DNA of 64,000 bases from Budorcas taxicolor (GCF_023091745.1 NC_068910.1:86122170-86186169), one strand, 5' to 3'; shown: positions 32,516 to 44,195, counted from the first letter of the stretch. Program-made: numbers and translations. Notes: generated by a model from the letters alone, not told the origin.

Positions 32516-33055
32516 TTTCTTTTAATGACTTCTGTGTTACTTGTTGGAGAGCATGAATTAAATGGACTCTTAGCAGCATTCATTCAGGTGTTATATTTCA
32601 TGAGGTTCCCAGAGCTAAGAGTACATATTTCCTTTACTGCTAACGATGGTGGTGTTCAGAATATGCCAGCTCAAAACATGCTTCTTGGTCTATCGATTAT
32701 TTTGAGCTTAAAACGCTTAAGAAACAATAGGTATAGAAAGCGCATATTTCCCATGAGAAAGGTACCTTATCAGTAAGAGAAGAATATTTTTATCACCTGA
32801 AACTGGGAATCAATTCCGAAATGGATCTGTACAAATAAACCTACTAAAATAACCACAACCTTCTATTAATTTCCCCTATATAATTTCTAGTAACTTCCCC
32901 ACAATTTACTGCCCCTAAAAGCTTGTCTTTTTTCTTTGTCTTGTCCTTTTTCCACAAATTTATGAATTTTTGTTAAAAAGTTTATAAACTCTCAGTCCTA
33001 ATTGCTCTTTTGAATCTTCACTTTTTTCCTATGATGGCTCCTGGGTGCACACAAA
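32516..33055. other. Unassigned sequence
   Basis: No nameable feature. Confidence 0.5.
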
Positions 33056-33089
33056 AGTGTGTGTATATATATATATATATATAAAAGTA

Positions 33090-33128
<39 letters not shown>

Positions 33129-33151
33129 AAGTATGTGCGTGTGTGTGTGTG

Positions 33152-33182
<31 letters not shown>
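33056..33182. repeat. Compound (TG)n(TA)n microsatellite in three blocks plus (GA)n
   Basis: Three consecutive TG-then-TA blocks (33058-33083, 33090-33127, 33135-33167) separated by the same spacer AAAAGTATGTG, ending in a GA run (33168-33181). Confidence 0.95.
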
Positions 33183-33466
33183 CATGCTTCTCTCCTATTA
33201 CTCTGTCTTGTTTCCAGTTAATATTCAGGCTCAGGGCAGAACCCAAGAGGGTAGAGGAGGATTCTTTTTCCTCTTCTATACTGGCCCTGGTCCAAGTTCC
33301 TAATCATGTCCATTTATTTGGAATTATATGTTTAAGGAGTTAAAACAGCTAGAATGTGATATCTATCCCTAATTACTATCCTCAGTTAAGAAAGTACATG
33401 GAAGGGATTCTGTTGATTTCTCAGACGTGAATACCAACAAGCCAGAAAGATGTGTATGAGCCAGCC

Positions 33467-33683
33467 TGTGTGCCATGTGCTTAGCTGCTCAATCATGTCT
33501 GACTTTTTGCAACCCCATGGACTGTAGTCCACCAGGTTACTTTGTCCATGGGGCATCTCCAGGAAAGAGTATTGGAGTGGGGTTGCCATGCCTCCCTCCA
33601 GGTAATATTCCCAACCCAGGGATCGACCCAGGTCTCCCACATTGCAGGCAGATTCTTTACCGTCTGAGCTACCAGGGATGCCC
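33467..33683 (-). mobile_element. Bov-tA SINE, antisense, with 11-bp target duplication
   Basis: Minus-strand Bov-tA with AGCTACCAGGGATGCCC head at right. Flanks ATGAGCCAGCC (33456-33466) and ATGAGCCAACC (33684-33694) match at 10 of 11 bases. Confidence 0.93.
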
Positions 33684-33694
33684 ATGAGCCAACC

Positions 33695-34439
33695 ATACAG
33701 CCTTATGGAAGTGTGTGTTTTCGCAGTGCCTTGTGTCTATAGAAGTCATCTTTCCTTCTCAGGTTGGAGGTAAAATGCCTCACTCTTTAGTCTTGGAGTC
33801 AAATAATTTCTAAAAATATTTTACCTGGATGTTGTGAGGTTAACAAATAATAAATAATCATTGTTAATAATAAAATGAGACGAATTTCCTTAGAAATCAT
33901 AACAAGGTATCACTATAAAGTAACTTTGAAGGCTATTTTGTAAGTTCAAGAAGGGATGAGAGCTCTGATATAGTTTATAATCATCAGCTGGCTGAATTTG
34001 AACATTATTTTCCCTAATGATGGGTGTGTATGGGAATGTAACCAATCTTTCCAAATGACCTCAAACATTCCAGGAATGCAACATGACCCTTCCCAAAGAT
34101 GGACGGTCAGCAGGGAGCATTATCATGTGGGATAGAGATGCTTCATTTACTTCCCCAGAGGATATGAAATGAAAAGTTCGTGTGATTCTATTTTCAAAGG
34201 TTCTGTTTTGGCTCCCTTCTGGGACTCCCTTGTATAATGATGATGGCTTCTTTTCAAAATGTGTTGATGCTAAGATATTTACTATATCTTAGAAGAGGAA
34301 GCTATTTACAGCTCCCATATCATAAAAGCTTCCTGCTTAACTGCTCCTGTGTTTCTATATTTGAAGACAAACTTGAAACACTAGTTAAAATTAGAAACAC
34401 AACTTTTGGAATAAATAGGGCTTTTAAAAATCCAAAAAA
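33695..34439. other. Unassigned sequence
   Basis: AT-rich; the plus open frame 34237-34476 shows no recognisable domain. Confidence 0.5.
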
Positions 34440-34600
34440 ACCCTTGGATTTGTGTTCTGTTTCTACTACTAACTAGTTTCTTGATCTTCAATGAGTAATA
34501 GTCTCTCTCCACCTTTTAATTTCTAAACTTGAAGTGTAAAGCATACAGAGTAGTTGCTGTAAGGATTTAATAATAAAATTATGCCAAAGACTCAAATGAG
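34440..34600 (+). mobile_element. MIR SINE, likely
   Basis: GGATTTGTGTTCTGTTTCTAC, AACTAGTTTCTTGATCTTCA and GTTGCTGTAAGGATTTAATAA follow the MIR order. Confidence 0.6.
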
Positions 34601-34736
34601 CTTTGGTGCCAAAGAATAACCAGAGCTGGATATTAGTTAAAGTGGTAAAAGTGATTTTATTCAGAGCCATTGCATTAAGGAGAAAAGACCTCACTACAGA
34701 ACTGAGCTCAATTCCAAATATCATATGGGCAAGTGG

Positions 34737-34746
34737 CCATTTATAG
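34737..34746 (-). promoter_or_regulatory. LTR TATA box
   Basis: CTATAAATGG on the minus strand inside the LTR, correctly placed upstream of the LTR poly(A) signal. Whether it is active cannot be told from sequence. Confidence 0.5.
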
Positions 34747-34857
34747 CTGAGAAGCAGAGAGGGGGTAAGTGGATGGAAAATTACTGAGAGGAAACATCAG
34801 GAAGAGAGATTCTAGCTAGATGGGCCTGACAGGATCTTTCCTAAAGACAGGCGATGG

Positions 34858-35107
34858 TAGGGACTTTCTTGGTGGTCCAGTGGTTGGGAATCCACTTTCC
34901 AGTGCAGAGGAGGAGGGTTCAGTCCCTGGTTAGGGAATTAGAATCCCACATGCCATGGGGCAACTAAACCCATGTCCTACAACTACTGAGTTTCTTCATT
35001 CTAGAGCCTGTGGGCCACAGCTAGAGAAGTCATCTCACTGCAACAAAGAGCCTGCATGCCACAAGGAAGACCCAGCACAGACAAAATAAAAATTAAAACG
35101 TTTTTAA
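34858..35107 (+). mobile_element. CHR-type SINE nested in LTR
   Basis: GGGACTTTCTTGGTGGTCCAG head, CCATGGGGCAACTAAACCCA, CTAGAGCCTGTGGGCCACAG, and an AAAATAAAAATTAAAA tail. Confidence 0.82.
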
Positions 35108-35266
35108 AAAGAGACAGGACACAGTGATTGGACATCGCCTGTGGGATGGTGGAGAATGAGAAACTCAATGAAATGTTGAGAGTGTGTAGATATAGAGGAT
35201 GGGGGATGCTTGCTAAACTGATCTAGCAGGCGTCATGATAGAACTGGAGTTTACAAAGAAGTGCAC

Positions 35267-35481
35267 GGGGCTTCCCTGGTGGCTCAGAGGTTAAGGCGTC
35301 TGCCTCCAATGCAGGAGACCAGGGTTCGATTTCTGGGTCAGGAGGATCCCCTGGAGAAGGACATGGCAACCCACTCCAGTCTTCTTGCCTGGAAAATCTC
35401 ACGGACAGAAGAGCCTGGTAGGCTACAGTCCATGGGGTCGCAAAGAATCGGACACGACTGAGCGACTTCTCTTTCACTTTC
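35267..35481 (+). mobile_element. Bov-tA SINE with 14-bp target duplication
   Basis: GGGGCTTCCCTGGTGGCTCA to ACGACTGAGCGACTTC and a TTTCACTTTC tail. ACAAAGAAGTGCAC (35253-35266) and ACAAAGACGTGCAC (35482-35495) differ at one base. Confidence 0.95.
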
Positions 35482-35654
35482 ACAAAGACGTGCACAGGTG
35501 AGCTGAGGGGAAGGTTCATGAGCCTGGAGAGTTTCAGTTGCTCAGGAGAAGGTTCAGTTGTTTAAAGAAAAAAGTTTGGTCAAGCAAAGAATCTTTGTCA
35601 TCGGCCACAGTCTGCTCTCTAAGTCTTCGTTTATATTCTTCTGATCACATAAAT

Positions 35655-35850
35655 GGGCTTCCCTGGTGGCTCAGATGGTAATGAATCTGCCTTCTATGTG
35701 GGAGTACTGGGTTTGAATGCTGGGTTGGGAAGATCCCCTGGAGAAGAAACTGGCAACCCACTCCCGTATTCTTGCCTGGAGAATCCCATGGACAGAGGAA
35801 CATGGTGGACCATGGTGTGGCAAAGAGTTGGTCACAACTGACTGGCTAGA
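35655..35850 (+). mobile_element. Bov-tA SINE
   Basis: GGGCTTCCCTGGTGGCTCAG to GTTGGTCACAACTGACTGGC. ACATAA on each side may be a short target duplication. Confidence 0.92.
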
Positions 35851-37365
35851 TGACATAACCTTATCTTAATATCTGGGGACTCATATTTTATTAATCTGTA
35901 AGAGAAATATGTTTTTTATTTCTTTGGCAAATTGGATTATTTTAGATTTCCAGAAAAGTAATAAGTTAAAAAGGGCATTGAAAATAATTTTAATATTTCT
36001 TTAAAAATTAACATTTTATTTATAGAATTAATACTACAAGATTATACTGGAAATCTATGAAGAGATGCTACAGTTATTGAGAAGCATTAGTAAAAGCTTT
36101 GAAATTTAGATTCTTCCTGTTTCAAAGAGTATGAGAGTTCAAACTGTTATGTAGCTTCTGTGCATTAATGCTTCACCTACTCACACAAAAGCTTCCCATT
36201 ATGCCTTGACGACAGCTTGTCATCCATTTGACAGAAATTTTACCTTTTGAGAACAATCAAATTTCAAGTTGTGGAAGTGTTTTGTTTTTTTTTTTCAAAC
36301 GAGTGTTTTGGTTTTATTCCTTTCTTTCTGCATACGTAGAGTAAGAGGAAATTCAAATCCTTAAAGGTAAAGAATTTAATGAGATAAATCTCATCATGTG
36401 ATCCAAGGTATATTTTTTTAAAGATTATACTCCAAGTGCTTTGATTTGCAATTAGTTTACAACAAAGGGATAGCACATACTGAATTCAGGTTGAAATATT
36501 CTTTGCCATGGAACTTGGTTACACATTTCCTCTTTGAAAATAGCTTTGGATTTCCAGGGCATTTCATGCTATTCTTAGTTTTAAATCTTTGATTACAATA
36601 ATAGCTCACTCATCTTAATTTCTCTCCAGTCACCCTCACTTCCACACTTAAGAATCAGTAAAGCAAATGTGAATAGATCAGGATGGCTTGGGATAAATAA
36701 AAAATCTTGGGAACTAGACAAGTTATTAATCCATTTTTCCAAGTAGACCAGTCACAAGTTTGACTTAACATGTATGACTGGTAACTCTAACTTCTGGCTT
36801 ATGTATAGTTTTATATTTTGACATTCATTGGTTAATTCACACCTGTGTTACTCTTAGTGTATTCACTTATACTGATGCTACAATATACTAGTGGGTTCTG
36901 TGAATAAGAACTGCTGATTCTAGAACTCAAGCAAATGATTTAAGTCAGATGATAGAAGGAAAACACATCAGAGAAGTTATTTTGAAGGAAAACTTAAAGC
37001 GTATTTCATAAGCTTCAACTTTTCATTTCCAGAAAGAATTACAAGTACTTCAAATATCTATAATTACAATAGAATTTATAAAGGCAGCATCTCATACAAA
37101 TTTTAAGTGGCACTAAGAGCTTTGACCAAAAAAAAAAAAGAAACCAAAAAATTAAAAATGATTAAATATTAAAATCATCTTCTGGAAATTTTATAATTAT
37201 AGACACATACATTGCTTCTATGTCACCATATTTAATTTAGAAATAGAAATTTTGTCTGCCAGGTGCTGATCCAGCCAAGGTACTTTTCTGTTGTATTTTT
37301 AGAGAAGAAAACTAAACTTCTGAGTTTATTAAGGTCATGCAACCAGACAGAGGAAGCCCAGAGTC
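35851..37365. other. Long stretch without recognisable repeats
   Basis: About 1.5 kb AT-rich with T-run at 36284-36295 and A-run at 37127-37139. No gene or nameable repeat. Confidence 0.5.
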
Positions 37366-37583
37366 TAATCTGAAAGTGAGAGTGAAGTCGCTCAGTCGTG
37401 TCTGTCTCTTTGTGACACCATGGACTGTAGCCTACCAGGCTCCTCACTCCGTGGGATTCTCCAGGCAAGAGTACTGGAGTGGGTTGCCATTTCCTTCTCC
37501 AGGGGATCTTCCCAACCAAGGGACTGAACCCAGGTCTCCTGCATTCCATGCAGACACTTTAACCTCTGAGCCACCAGGGAATC
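37366..37583 (-). mobile_element. Bov-tA SINE, antisense
   Basis: AAAGTGAGAGTGAAGTCGCTC tail at left to TGAGCCACCAGGGAATCTAG head at right. Confidence 0.93.
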
Positions 37584-37774
37584 TAGCTTTGCCTAATATC
37601 ACTGCTTTACTGTTCCGCCATACTCCATGACTTGACATGGACAATTAGGCTGAGATCTCTGCCCTCAAAAGATGCTGTCTAAAGGAAAACATACAGATAC
37701 GTAGACAACCATTTATAATACACATGAAAAGTAGGATACATTTTGCTAGTTTCAAGGGAACTTTAAGAAAAATT

Positions 37775-38290
37775 GTTTTATTATTACTTTATACTGAGCT
37801 AAAATTGACCTATAACATTGTGTAAGTTGGACTTCTCTCATGGCTCAGCTGATAAGGAGTCTGCCTGCAATGCAGGAGACCTGGGTCTGATTCCTGGGTT
37901 GTGTTGGGAAGATCCCCTGGAGAAGGAAATGGCAACCCACTCCAGTATTCTTGCTACCTACTCTAATATTCTGTCCATGGGAACAGAGGAGCCTGGTGGG
38001 CTACAGTCCATGGGGTCTTGAAGAGTCAGACATGACTGAGTGACTTCACTTCTATGTATTGTGTAAGTTTAAGGTGTACAATGTGATAATTTGCAACATT
38101 TATATGTTGCAATAAGAGGACCCCTGTAGTGTTAGGTACAACTATCACATCACATAAATATATACATATATATATATATTTGGTGAGAAAACAATCTAGT
38201 CTTTTAGCGATTTTGAAGTGTACACTATTGTTGACTGTAATTATGTTGTACATTATATCTTCAGGACTTTTTCATCTTCTAACTGCAAGC
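37775..38290 (-). mobile_element. Old L1 3' UTR, antisense
   Basis: AAAATTGACCTATAACATTG, TTAAGGTGTACAATGTGATA, TTGACTGTAATTATGTTGTACATTATATC-type stretch (38231-38259), AACTGCAAGCTTGTATC: an L1M-type 3' UTR in antisense. Interrupted by a Bov-tA. Confidence 0.78.
37829..38057 (+). mobile_element. Bov-tA SINE nested in L1, 12-bp target duplication
   Basis: Perfect ATTGTGTAAGTT at 37817-37828 and 38058-38069. The SINE body has a small internal duplication: CCACTCCAGTATTCTTG is followed by CTACTCTAATATTCTG. Confidence 0.95.
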
Positions 38291-38891
38291 TTGTATCATG
38301 GGAACTTTTTGATGAGATCAACCGAATTTGTCTCGGAACCTCAGAGAAGATTTTGTTGAAGAACAGGCTTGAGAAGGAATAGAAGCATTCAAGACAAAAT
38401 GGGAAGTAGGACATGACAGCAAGAGGAAATAGTACATGTAAATCACTTAAAACATAAGAGAACATTTCAAAACCAGAAAGTCACAAGGAAGTATATGCGA
38501 TGAAGAACCTAGAAAAGAAGAGGATGTGTAGAGACTTCAAGTCTTAGAGATCATGCTGAGAAATTTGGACTCTATACCACGAGTGATTAGAAGTTTTGGG
38601 AGAGTTTTAATCATGAAAAAAATTTCATTTACTCAACAAATATTTGAGTGCTTATTTTTCCCAGGCAGTAATCCTATTCATAAATTAGAATAATTTCAGA
38701 AAATAATATAGAAGACAGACCAGAAAAGAAAAAGACTAGAGTCTATTTCAAAACATCTAGGTGAAAATAATGAGACACAATTGAGAAACAGACTTAATCT
38801 ATTTCACTATTGGATTAACTATTGTCAGAGGGTAAAATGATTGTGAAGATGATCTTAGTAGCTATCTCTTCTCATCTTTCTCTCCCCTACC
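38291..38891. other. Unassigned sequence
   Basis: Contains a phrase like TTTGGACTCTATACC and GAGAGTTTTAATCATG that recalls an old mammalian interspersed repeat, but I cannot name it. No gene seen. Confidence 0.45.
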
Positions 38892-39107
38892 TGTGTGTGT
38901 ACATGCTCAGTCACTCAGCTGGGTCTGACTCTTTGCGACCCTATGATCTGTAGCCTGCCAGGCTCCTCTGTCTATGGGATTTCCCAGACAAGAATACTGG
39001 AGTGGGTTGCCATTTAGTTCTCCAGGGGATCTCCCTGACCCAGGGATTAAACCTGCATCTCCTGCATTAGCAGGTGGGTTTTTCACCACTGAGCCACCTG
39101 GGAAGCC
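38892..39107 (-). mobile_element. Bov-tA SINE, antisense
   Basis: GTACATGCTCAGTCACTCAG to ACTGAGCCACCTGGGAAGCC. Confidence 0.93.
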
Positions 39108-39116
39108 TATATATCT

Positions 39117-39408
39117 TATGCTGCTATTGCTGTTACTGCTAAGTCACTTCAGTTGTGTCTGACTCTGTGAGACCCCATAGATGGCAGCCCATCAGGCTCC
39201 CCCATCCCTGAGATTCTCCAGGCAAGAGTACTGGAGTGGGTTTCCATTTCCTTCTCCAATGCATGAAAGTGAAAAGTTAAAGTGAAGTCGCTCAGTCGTG
39301 TCCGACTCCTAGCGACCCCATGGACTGCAGCCCACCAGGCTCCTCCATCCATGGGGTTTTCCAGGCAAGAGTACTGGAGTGGGGTGCTATTGCCTTCTCC
39401 GGTGCTAC
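39117..39408 (-). mobile_element. Bov-A2 SINE, antisense
   Basis: Degenerate GCT tail, two Bov-A monomers joined by AAAGTGAAAAGTTAAAGTG, ending GCTATTGCCTTCTCCGG. Confidence 0.93.
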
Positions 39409-39530
39409 TAACACTTTAATTCATATCTCCCCCAACTTTTTTCTTATCTTCTTCACATTTCACAAACATTCATGTAGAAGGGTAGATATGAGGAGACAGG
39501 CAAAGCAGTTCAAGTAATTGTGTTCTATCA
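39409..39530. other. Short unassigned spacer
   Basis: Spacer between clustered antisense SINEs. Confidence 0.5.
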
Positions 39531-39751
39531 TAAGTGAAGTGAAGTGAATTGAAGTCGCTCAGTAGTGTCCGACTCTTTGCGACCCCATGGACTGCAGCCT
39601 ACCAGGCTCCTCCCTCCATGGGATTCTCCAGGCAAGAGTACTGGAGTGGGGTGCCATTTCCTTCTCTAGGGGATCTTCCTCACCCAGGGATCGAACCTGG
39701 GTCTGCTGCATTCCAGACAGACGCTTTAACCTCTGAGCCACCAGGAAAGAG
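39531..39751 (-). mobile_element. Bov-tA SINE, antisense
   Basis: GTGAAGTGAAGTGAATTGAAG tail repeat, GTCGCTCAGTAGTGTCCGAC, and CTGAGCCACCAGGAAAG head. Confidence 0.93.
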
Positions 39752-39841
39752 GGTTAATTTTTCAAAAATCTTAATCCATGCTCCCAGGACCCAGGTTCTG
39801 TGGTTCACAGTAGAAAATAGATTTCTAATTTTCTTATTAGA

Positions 39842-41275
39842 CTTAATGTTTTAGAGCTCTTTAGGTTCAGAGTAAAATTGAGTGGCAGGTACAGAGATTT
39901 CTCATATGCCCAAACACTTGCATAGCCTCCTGCATTATCGACGTCCCCCACAGTGTGTACATTTGTTGCCACGGATGAACCTACATGGATACATCATTTC
40001 TTCCAAAGTCTTCAGTTTGCATTAGAATTCACTCTTAGTGTTGCATATTCTATGTATTTCAACAAATGCGTCTGACATATATCCAAAATTGTAGCATCAT
40101 ACAGAGTAGTCTCACCGTCACAGAAATCTGCTGTGCTCAACCTATTCATCCCACCTGACAACTACTTATCTTTTTACTGTCTCATTGTTTGTCTTTTCCA
40201 GAATGCCATAGCTCTGGAGACATACAGTGTGTAGCATTTTCAGATTGGCTTATTTCACTCTGTAACATGCATTTAAGTTTTCCCTTTGCTAATTTATCTT
40301 CAAGAAGGTTTTATTTGGAAGCTTATACAAACACAATATTTCATATCATTAATATGTTTATATTCTTTTTCTCATTATAATGAGATAGTTTAAAACCAAT
40401 TTTTCATTAAATACCACGTGATTGCCTTCAAATTCCATTTAATTTATTCCTGTGTGCTATAAAAATATTATCATTTCTATGAATTTCATAATGTGAAAAA
40501 GGGTTGTGAAGCAGCCATGAAATTAAAAGACGCTTACTCCTTGGAAGAAAAGTTATGACCAACCTAGACAGCATATTCAAAAGCAGAGACATTACTTTGC
40601 CGACTAAGGTCCATCTAGTCAAGGCTATGGTTTTTCCAGTGGTCATGTATGGATGTGAGAGTTGGACTGTGAAGAAGGCTGAGCACCGAAGAATTGATGC
40701 GTTTGAACTGTGGTGTTGGAGAAGACTCTTGAGAGTGCCCTGGACTGCAAGGAGATCCAGCCTGTCCATTCTGAAGGATATCAACCCTGGGATTTCTTTG
40801 GAAGGAATGATGCTAAAGCTGAAACTCCAGTACTTTGGCCACCTCATGCGAAGTGTTGACTCATTGGAAAAGACTGTGATGCTGGGAGGGATTGGGGGCA
40901 GGAGGAGAAGGGGACGATCCAGGATGATGGCATCACGGACTTGATGGACATGCATCTATCTGAGTGAACTCTGGGAGATGGTAATGGACAGGGAGGCCTG
41001 GTGTGCTGGAGTTCATGGGGTCGCAAAGAGTCGGACATGACTGAGCGACTGAACTGAACTGAACTTTAAACTCCAGATGAGGATTTTAAACCTGGGGCTT
41101 CTCGGTTTTCAGTGGGTGGGTAAAATATGCAAGTGCCTGTTTTCCTGGAGAGATGGTCAGTATTCTTTATCAGATTCTTCCATGTCCTTTCATGACTTAA
41201 TAACTCATTTCTTTTTAGCTCAGAATAGTATGCCATTGTCAGGCTATACCTGAATACTGTCTACTTTATCCATTA
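39842..41275 (-). mobile_element. Old L1 3' region, antisense, interrupted
   Basis: 39842-40281 reads GTTTTAGAGCTCTTTAGGTTC, GTACAGAGATTTCTCATATG, GATGAACCTACATGGATACA, CATACAGAGTAGTCTCAC, AACATGCATTTAAG. L1 sequence resumes at 41188 (TTCCATGTCCTTTCATGACT, CATTTCTTTTTAGC). Between them lie ~350 bp I cannot assign plus a BovB. Confidence 0.7.
40510..41064 (+). mobile_element. BovB LINE 3' end
   Basis: GCAGCCATGAAATTAAAAGACG to GACTGAACTGAACTGAAC. The frame 40555-40944 (MTNLDSIFKSRDITLPTK to GRRRRGRSRMM) is largely intact C-terminus; a deletion at 40920 (ATCCAGGATGATGGC, missing the GAGATGGCTGG block) breaks it. Confidence 0.93.
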
Positions 41276-41304
41276 AAAGATTTACTATTAATTGTAGTCA
41301 TTTT

Positions 41305-41568
41305 GGAGAAGGCACTGGAAACCCACTCCAGTACTCTTGCCTGGAAAATCCCATGGATGGAGGAGTCTGGTGGGCTGCAGTCCATGGGGTCGCTGGGAGT
41401 TGGACACAACTGAGCGACTTCACTTTCCCTTTTCCCTTTCATGCATTGGAGAAGGAAATGGCAACCCACTCCAGTGTTCTTGCCTGGAGAATCCCAGGGA
41501 CGGGGGAGCCTGGTGGGCTGCCGTCTATGGGGTCGCACAGAGTCGGACACGACTGGGGTGACTTCGCA
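41305..41568 (+). mobile_element. Bov-A2 SINE with 11-bp target duplication
   Basis: Two Bov-A monomers (41305-41425, 41447-41568). Perfect GTAGTCATTTT flanks at 41294-41304 and 41569-41579. Confidence 0.95.
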
Positions 41569-41579
41569 GTAGTCATTTT

Positions 41580-41931
41580 AAATTCTTCGCCTGATAAGTC
41601 CAACATTTCTGCCACATCAGAGTCTGGTTCTAATGCTCGTTCTGCCTTTTAACACTGTTGGTTTTTGTCTTTTGATATGCCTTGTAATTTTTCTCAGTAG
41701 CTGGATATGATGTATGAGATTAAAAAAAACTGTTGTGAATCAGACTTTAGTAATGTGATGGGGAAGTGTGGGGAGAATGGAAATGTTCCAGTCATATGAT
41801 TAGGTCCCAGTCTTTTAGTGAGCCTGTGTGCTGGACGATGAACTTCTAAGCGCTTTTCAGAAGCCACACCCTACCAACCCTTCAGGTATGATTGGATAGC
41901 CAGGGTAGACGGGAACTGTGTATTTCCATTT
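41580..41931. other. Old interspersed repeat, probable
   Basis: CTTTTGATATGCCTTGTAATTT, GATTAGGTCCCAGTCTTTTAG and TGAGCCTGTGTGCTGGAC recall a widespread old mammalian repeat, perhaps L1- or LTR-derived. Family not assigned. Confidence 0.4.
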
Positions 41932-42124
41932 CCAGGTGGCTCACATGATAAGGAATCCACCTGTCAATGCAGAGGAGACATAGGTTCTCTCCCTGGGTCA
42001 AGAAGATCCTCTGGAAGAGGAAACAGCAACCCATTCTTGACTGAAAAATCCCATAGACAGAGGAGACTGCAGGCCACAGTCCATGGTGTCGCAAAGAGTT
42101 GCACTGAGCTGCTGAGCACGCACG
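41932..42124 (+). mobile_element. Bov-tA SINE, diverged
   Basis: CCAGGTGGCTCACATGATAAGG to GTTGCACTGAGCTGCTGAGC. Confidence 0.88.
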
Positions 42125-43799
42125 TACACTCCCCCTGGTCAGTTAGGGCCTGAGGAAACCCAAGCAGGTGAGCTCTGGTTAAATAGTGTCTCCTGAGGGC
42201 AAGCCTTACGAAAGAAGAAAATATGGTGTGCTTCATTTCATGATGGTTCCTTTCCCGTTTACTCTGCTGGAAGCACAGACTTTTCTCTACTTTCTGTGAT
42301 AACCTGGTGGAGCTCCAGGAGGTAAAACACAAATTGTAGGGGCCCACGGATGACTGGGTCCCTCTGGAGGTTTTATCTCTCAGAATTGCACACATTAATC
42401 ATTCCACAAGTCGTCAATTATAGTTCAGAGTTTCCTACCTTGGAGCACTGGTTCCCATGGAAGTTTCTGGTGCAATAAGTCGTGATTCTCTTTTGGAGCC
42501 AGCAGTTTGCTCTGTGGTCTTTCTTGTCTCAGGGATCTAAGAAGAGTGGTTGGCTTTTCAGTTTATTCAGCTTTTACTTGTTAGGATGGATGGGCAAGTC
42601 TACACTTCCTACATGCCAGACCAGAAATGAAGAAGTCTCTGACAATAGACTTTTTTTCTATTAATTTTATTAAGCAATGTATGAGGAGTAAGTAACTAGA
42701 AATAACTGTATAACTCAATGTTATTTGACATTCTTAAACCCCTACAAATTCCTAATTATTTCAGAGGGTGAGGTCATATCATGAGTCATATCTTTTTTAT
42801 TGTTTTTACTGACTTCTCCCTTCATCTTCTTCCAAAAGATCGCACTACTATCTCATGGCCTCTCTGATGACTGTCAAGGACACGGGAAACAGAGTGTAGG
42901 CTTCTCATCTTACTGCTGTCTCTCCATCAACAGATAGCACCAAAACACTCTGGGGAATTGAGTTTTCTCCACTTTGTTACTCACCTGATATTTTATAGTT
43001 TAGGGCCAGAACTTTACTATACTATGGAGTTAGAAGAAAAAAGAAATGTGTGGTGACACTGTATTATAGGATTGTAAAGTTTTTGGTAAAGTTGTAATTT
43101 AAGAAAGTTTCTAGACCTATTAGAGGCATGCTGAGTTCGCGAGAATATATTGAAGAATTCTCTGTCTTTTCATACCCATGTGCCCATAATTTGCTTAGTA
43201 CAATGCTTGACACTTAGGAACCCTCAAATGTTGGTGTATACCAAACAGCATGCTAAGTGCAAGAGAATGACCTTCAACCAGCACAGCAGGACTATCTTGT
43301 TTATTCTTTTATGCTCAGAAAACTGACACAAAGGCTGACACAAAGGGAGGGTACCCTGGAGTTCATACTGGAGAATTCTGTAACATCAATTTATGAAGAA
43401 GATATTTGTTTTTCTATTTGTATAACTCTAGCAATTCCATTTAAACCATGGATGCAGATAGTCCCACACTGTGATCTACTTTATTATTAACTTGCAGGTG
43501 GATGTATGATCTGAAAACACTTCCCCTCAGTCTTTGGGCAAAAAGTTTTAATGTTCCTTGTCACAAGATCAGACATTTTTATTTGGATATAGCCATTCAG
43601 GGATTTTTCTTTCCCAAGGTCTTAACCTGGGATTCAATAATAAGTTATATATACTGAAGGCTGACAACCAAGGAACCACCTGCTACAGCTTTGGGGCTCT
43701 TTATTCAAAATTGTATCAGAACAGATGTTTCTGGTAACAATAGTATCTTTCCCTTTGGTAGTGAAGGCAGAAACCCTTATCTAGAATTATCACAAGTCA
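42125..43799. other. Long stretch without recognisable repeats
   Basis: About 1.7 kb with no gene or repeat I can name; short frames (42482-42664, 43257-43490) lack domains. Confidence 0.5.
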
Positions 43800-43800
43800 A

Positions 43801-44012
43801 GCTTCCCTGGTGGCTCAGTGGTAAAGAATCCGTCTGCCAAGCAGGAGTCCTGGGTTCAGTACCTGGGTTGGGAAGATTCCCCCCAGGAGAAGTAAATGAC
43901 TACCCAAGCTCCAGTATTCTTGCCAGGGAAATCCCATGGACGGAAGAGCCTGGCGGTAGTCCATGGGGTCACAAAGAGTCAGACGTGACCTAGCAACTAA
44001 ATGACAACAATC
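43801..44012 (+). mobile_element. Bov-tA SINE
   Basis: GCTTCCCTGGTGGCTCAGTGG to AGACGTGACCTAGCAACTAA with an AAC-type tail. Possible imperfect target duplication (CACAAGTCAA / CACACATCAA). Confidence 0.92.
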
Positions 44013-44052
44013 ACACATCAAAATAATTTTTGGTTAATTTATACCTGAGCAC

Positions 44053-44183
44053 TGGAGGAGGAAATGGCAACCCACTCCAGTATTCTTGCCCGGAGAACCC
44101 CGTGGATGGAGGAGCCTGGCTGGCCATTATCTATGGGGTCACAGAGAGTTGGACACGACTGAAGTGACTAAGCATGGCACAGC
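44053..44183 (+). mobile_element. Bov-A monomer SINE with 12-bp target duplication
   Basis: TGGAGGAGGAAATGGCAACC to GACACGACTGAAGTGACTAA; no tRNA head. Perfect ATACCTGAGCAC at 44041-44052 and 44184-44195. Confidence 0.95.
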
Positions 44184-44195
44184 ATACCTGAGCAC

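Larger units (their letters stand above)
34607..35640 (-). mobile_element. Retroviral-type solo LTR, antisense, with two SINE insertions
   Basis: On the minus strand a TATA box (CTATAAATGG, complement of 34737-34746) is followed ~80 bases later by a poly(A) signal AATAAA (complement of 34656-34661) and a pyrimidine-rich end CTTTGGCA at 34607-34614. This U3-R-U5 spacing is that of an endogenous retrovirus LTR. CHR (34858-35107) and Bov-tA (35267-35481) interrupt it. The 5' edge near 35600-35650 is approximate. No internal viral genes are seen. Confidence 0.6.
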
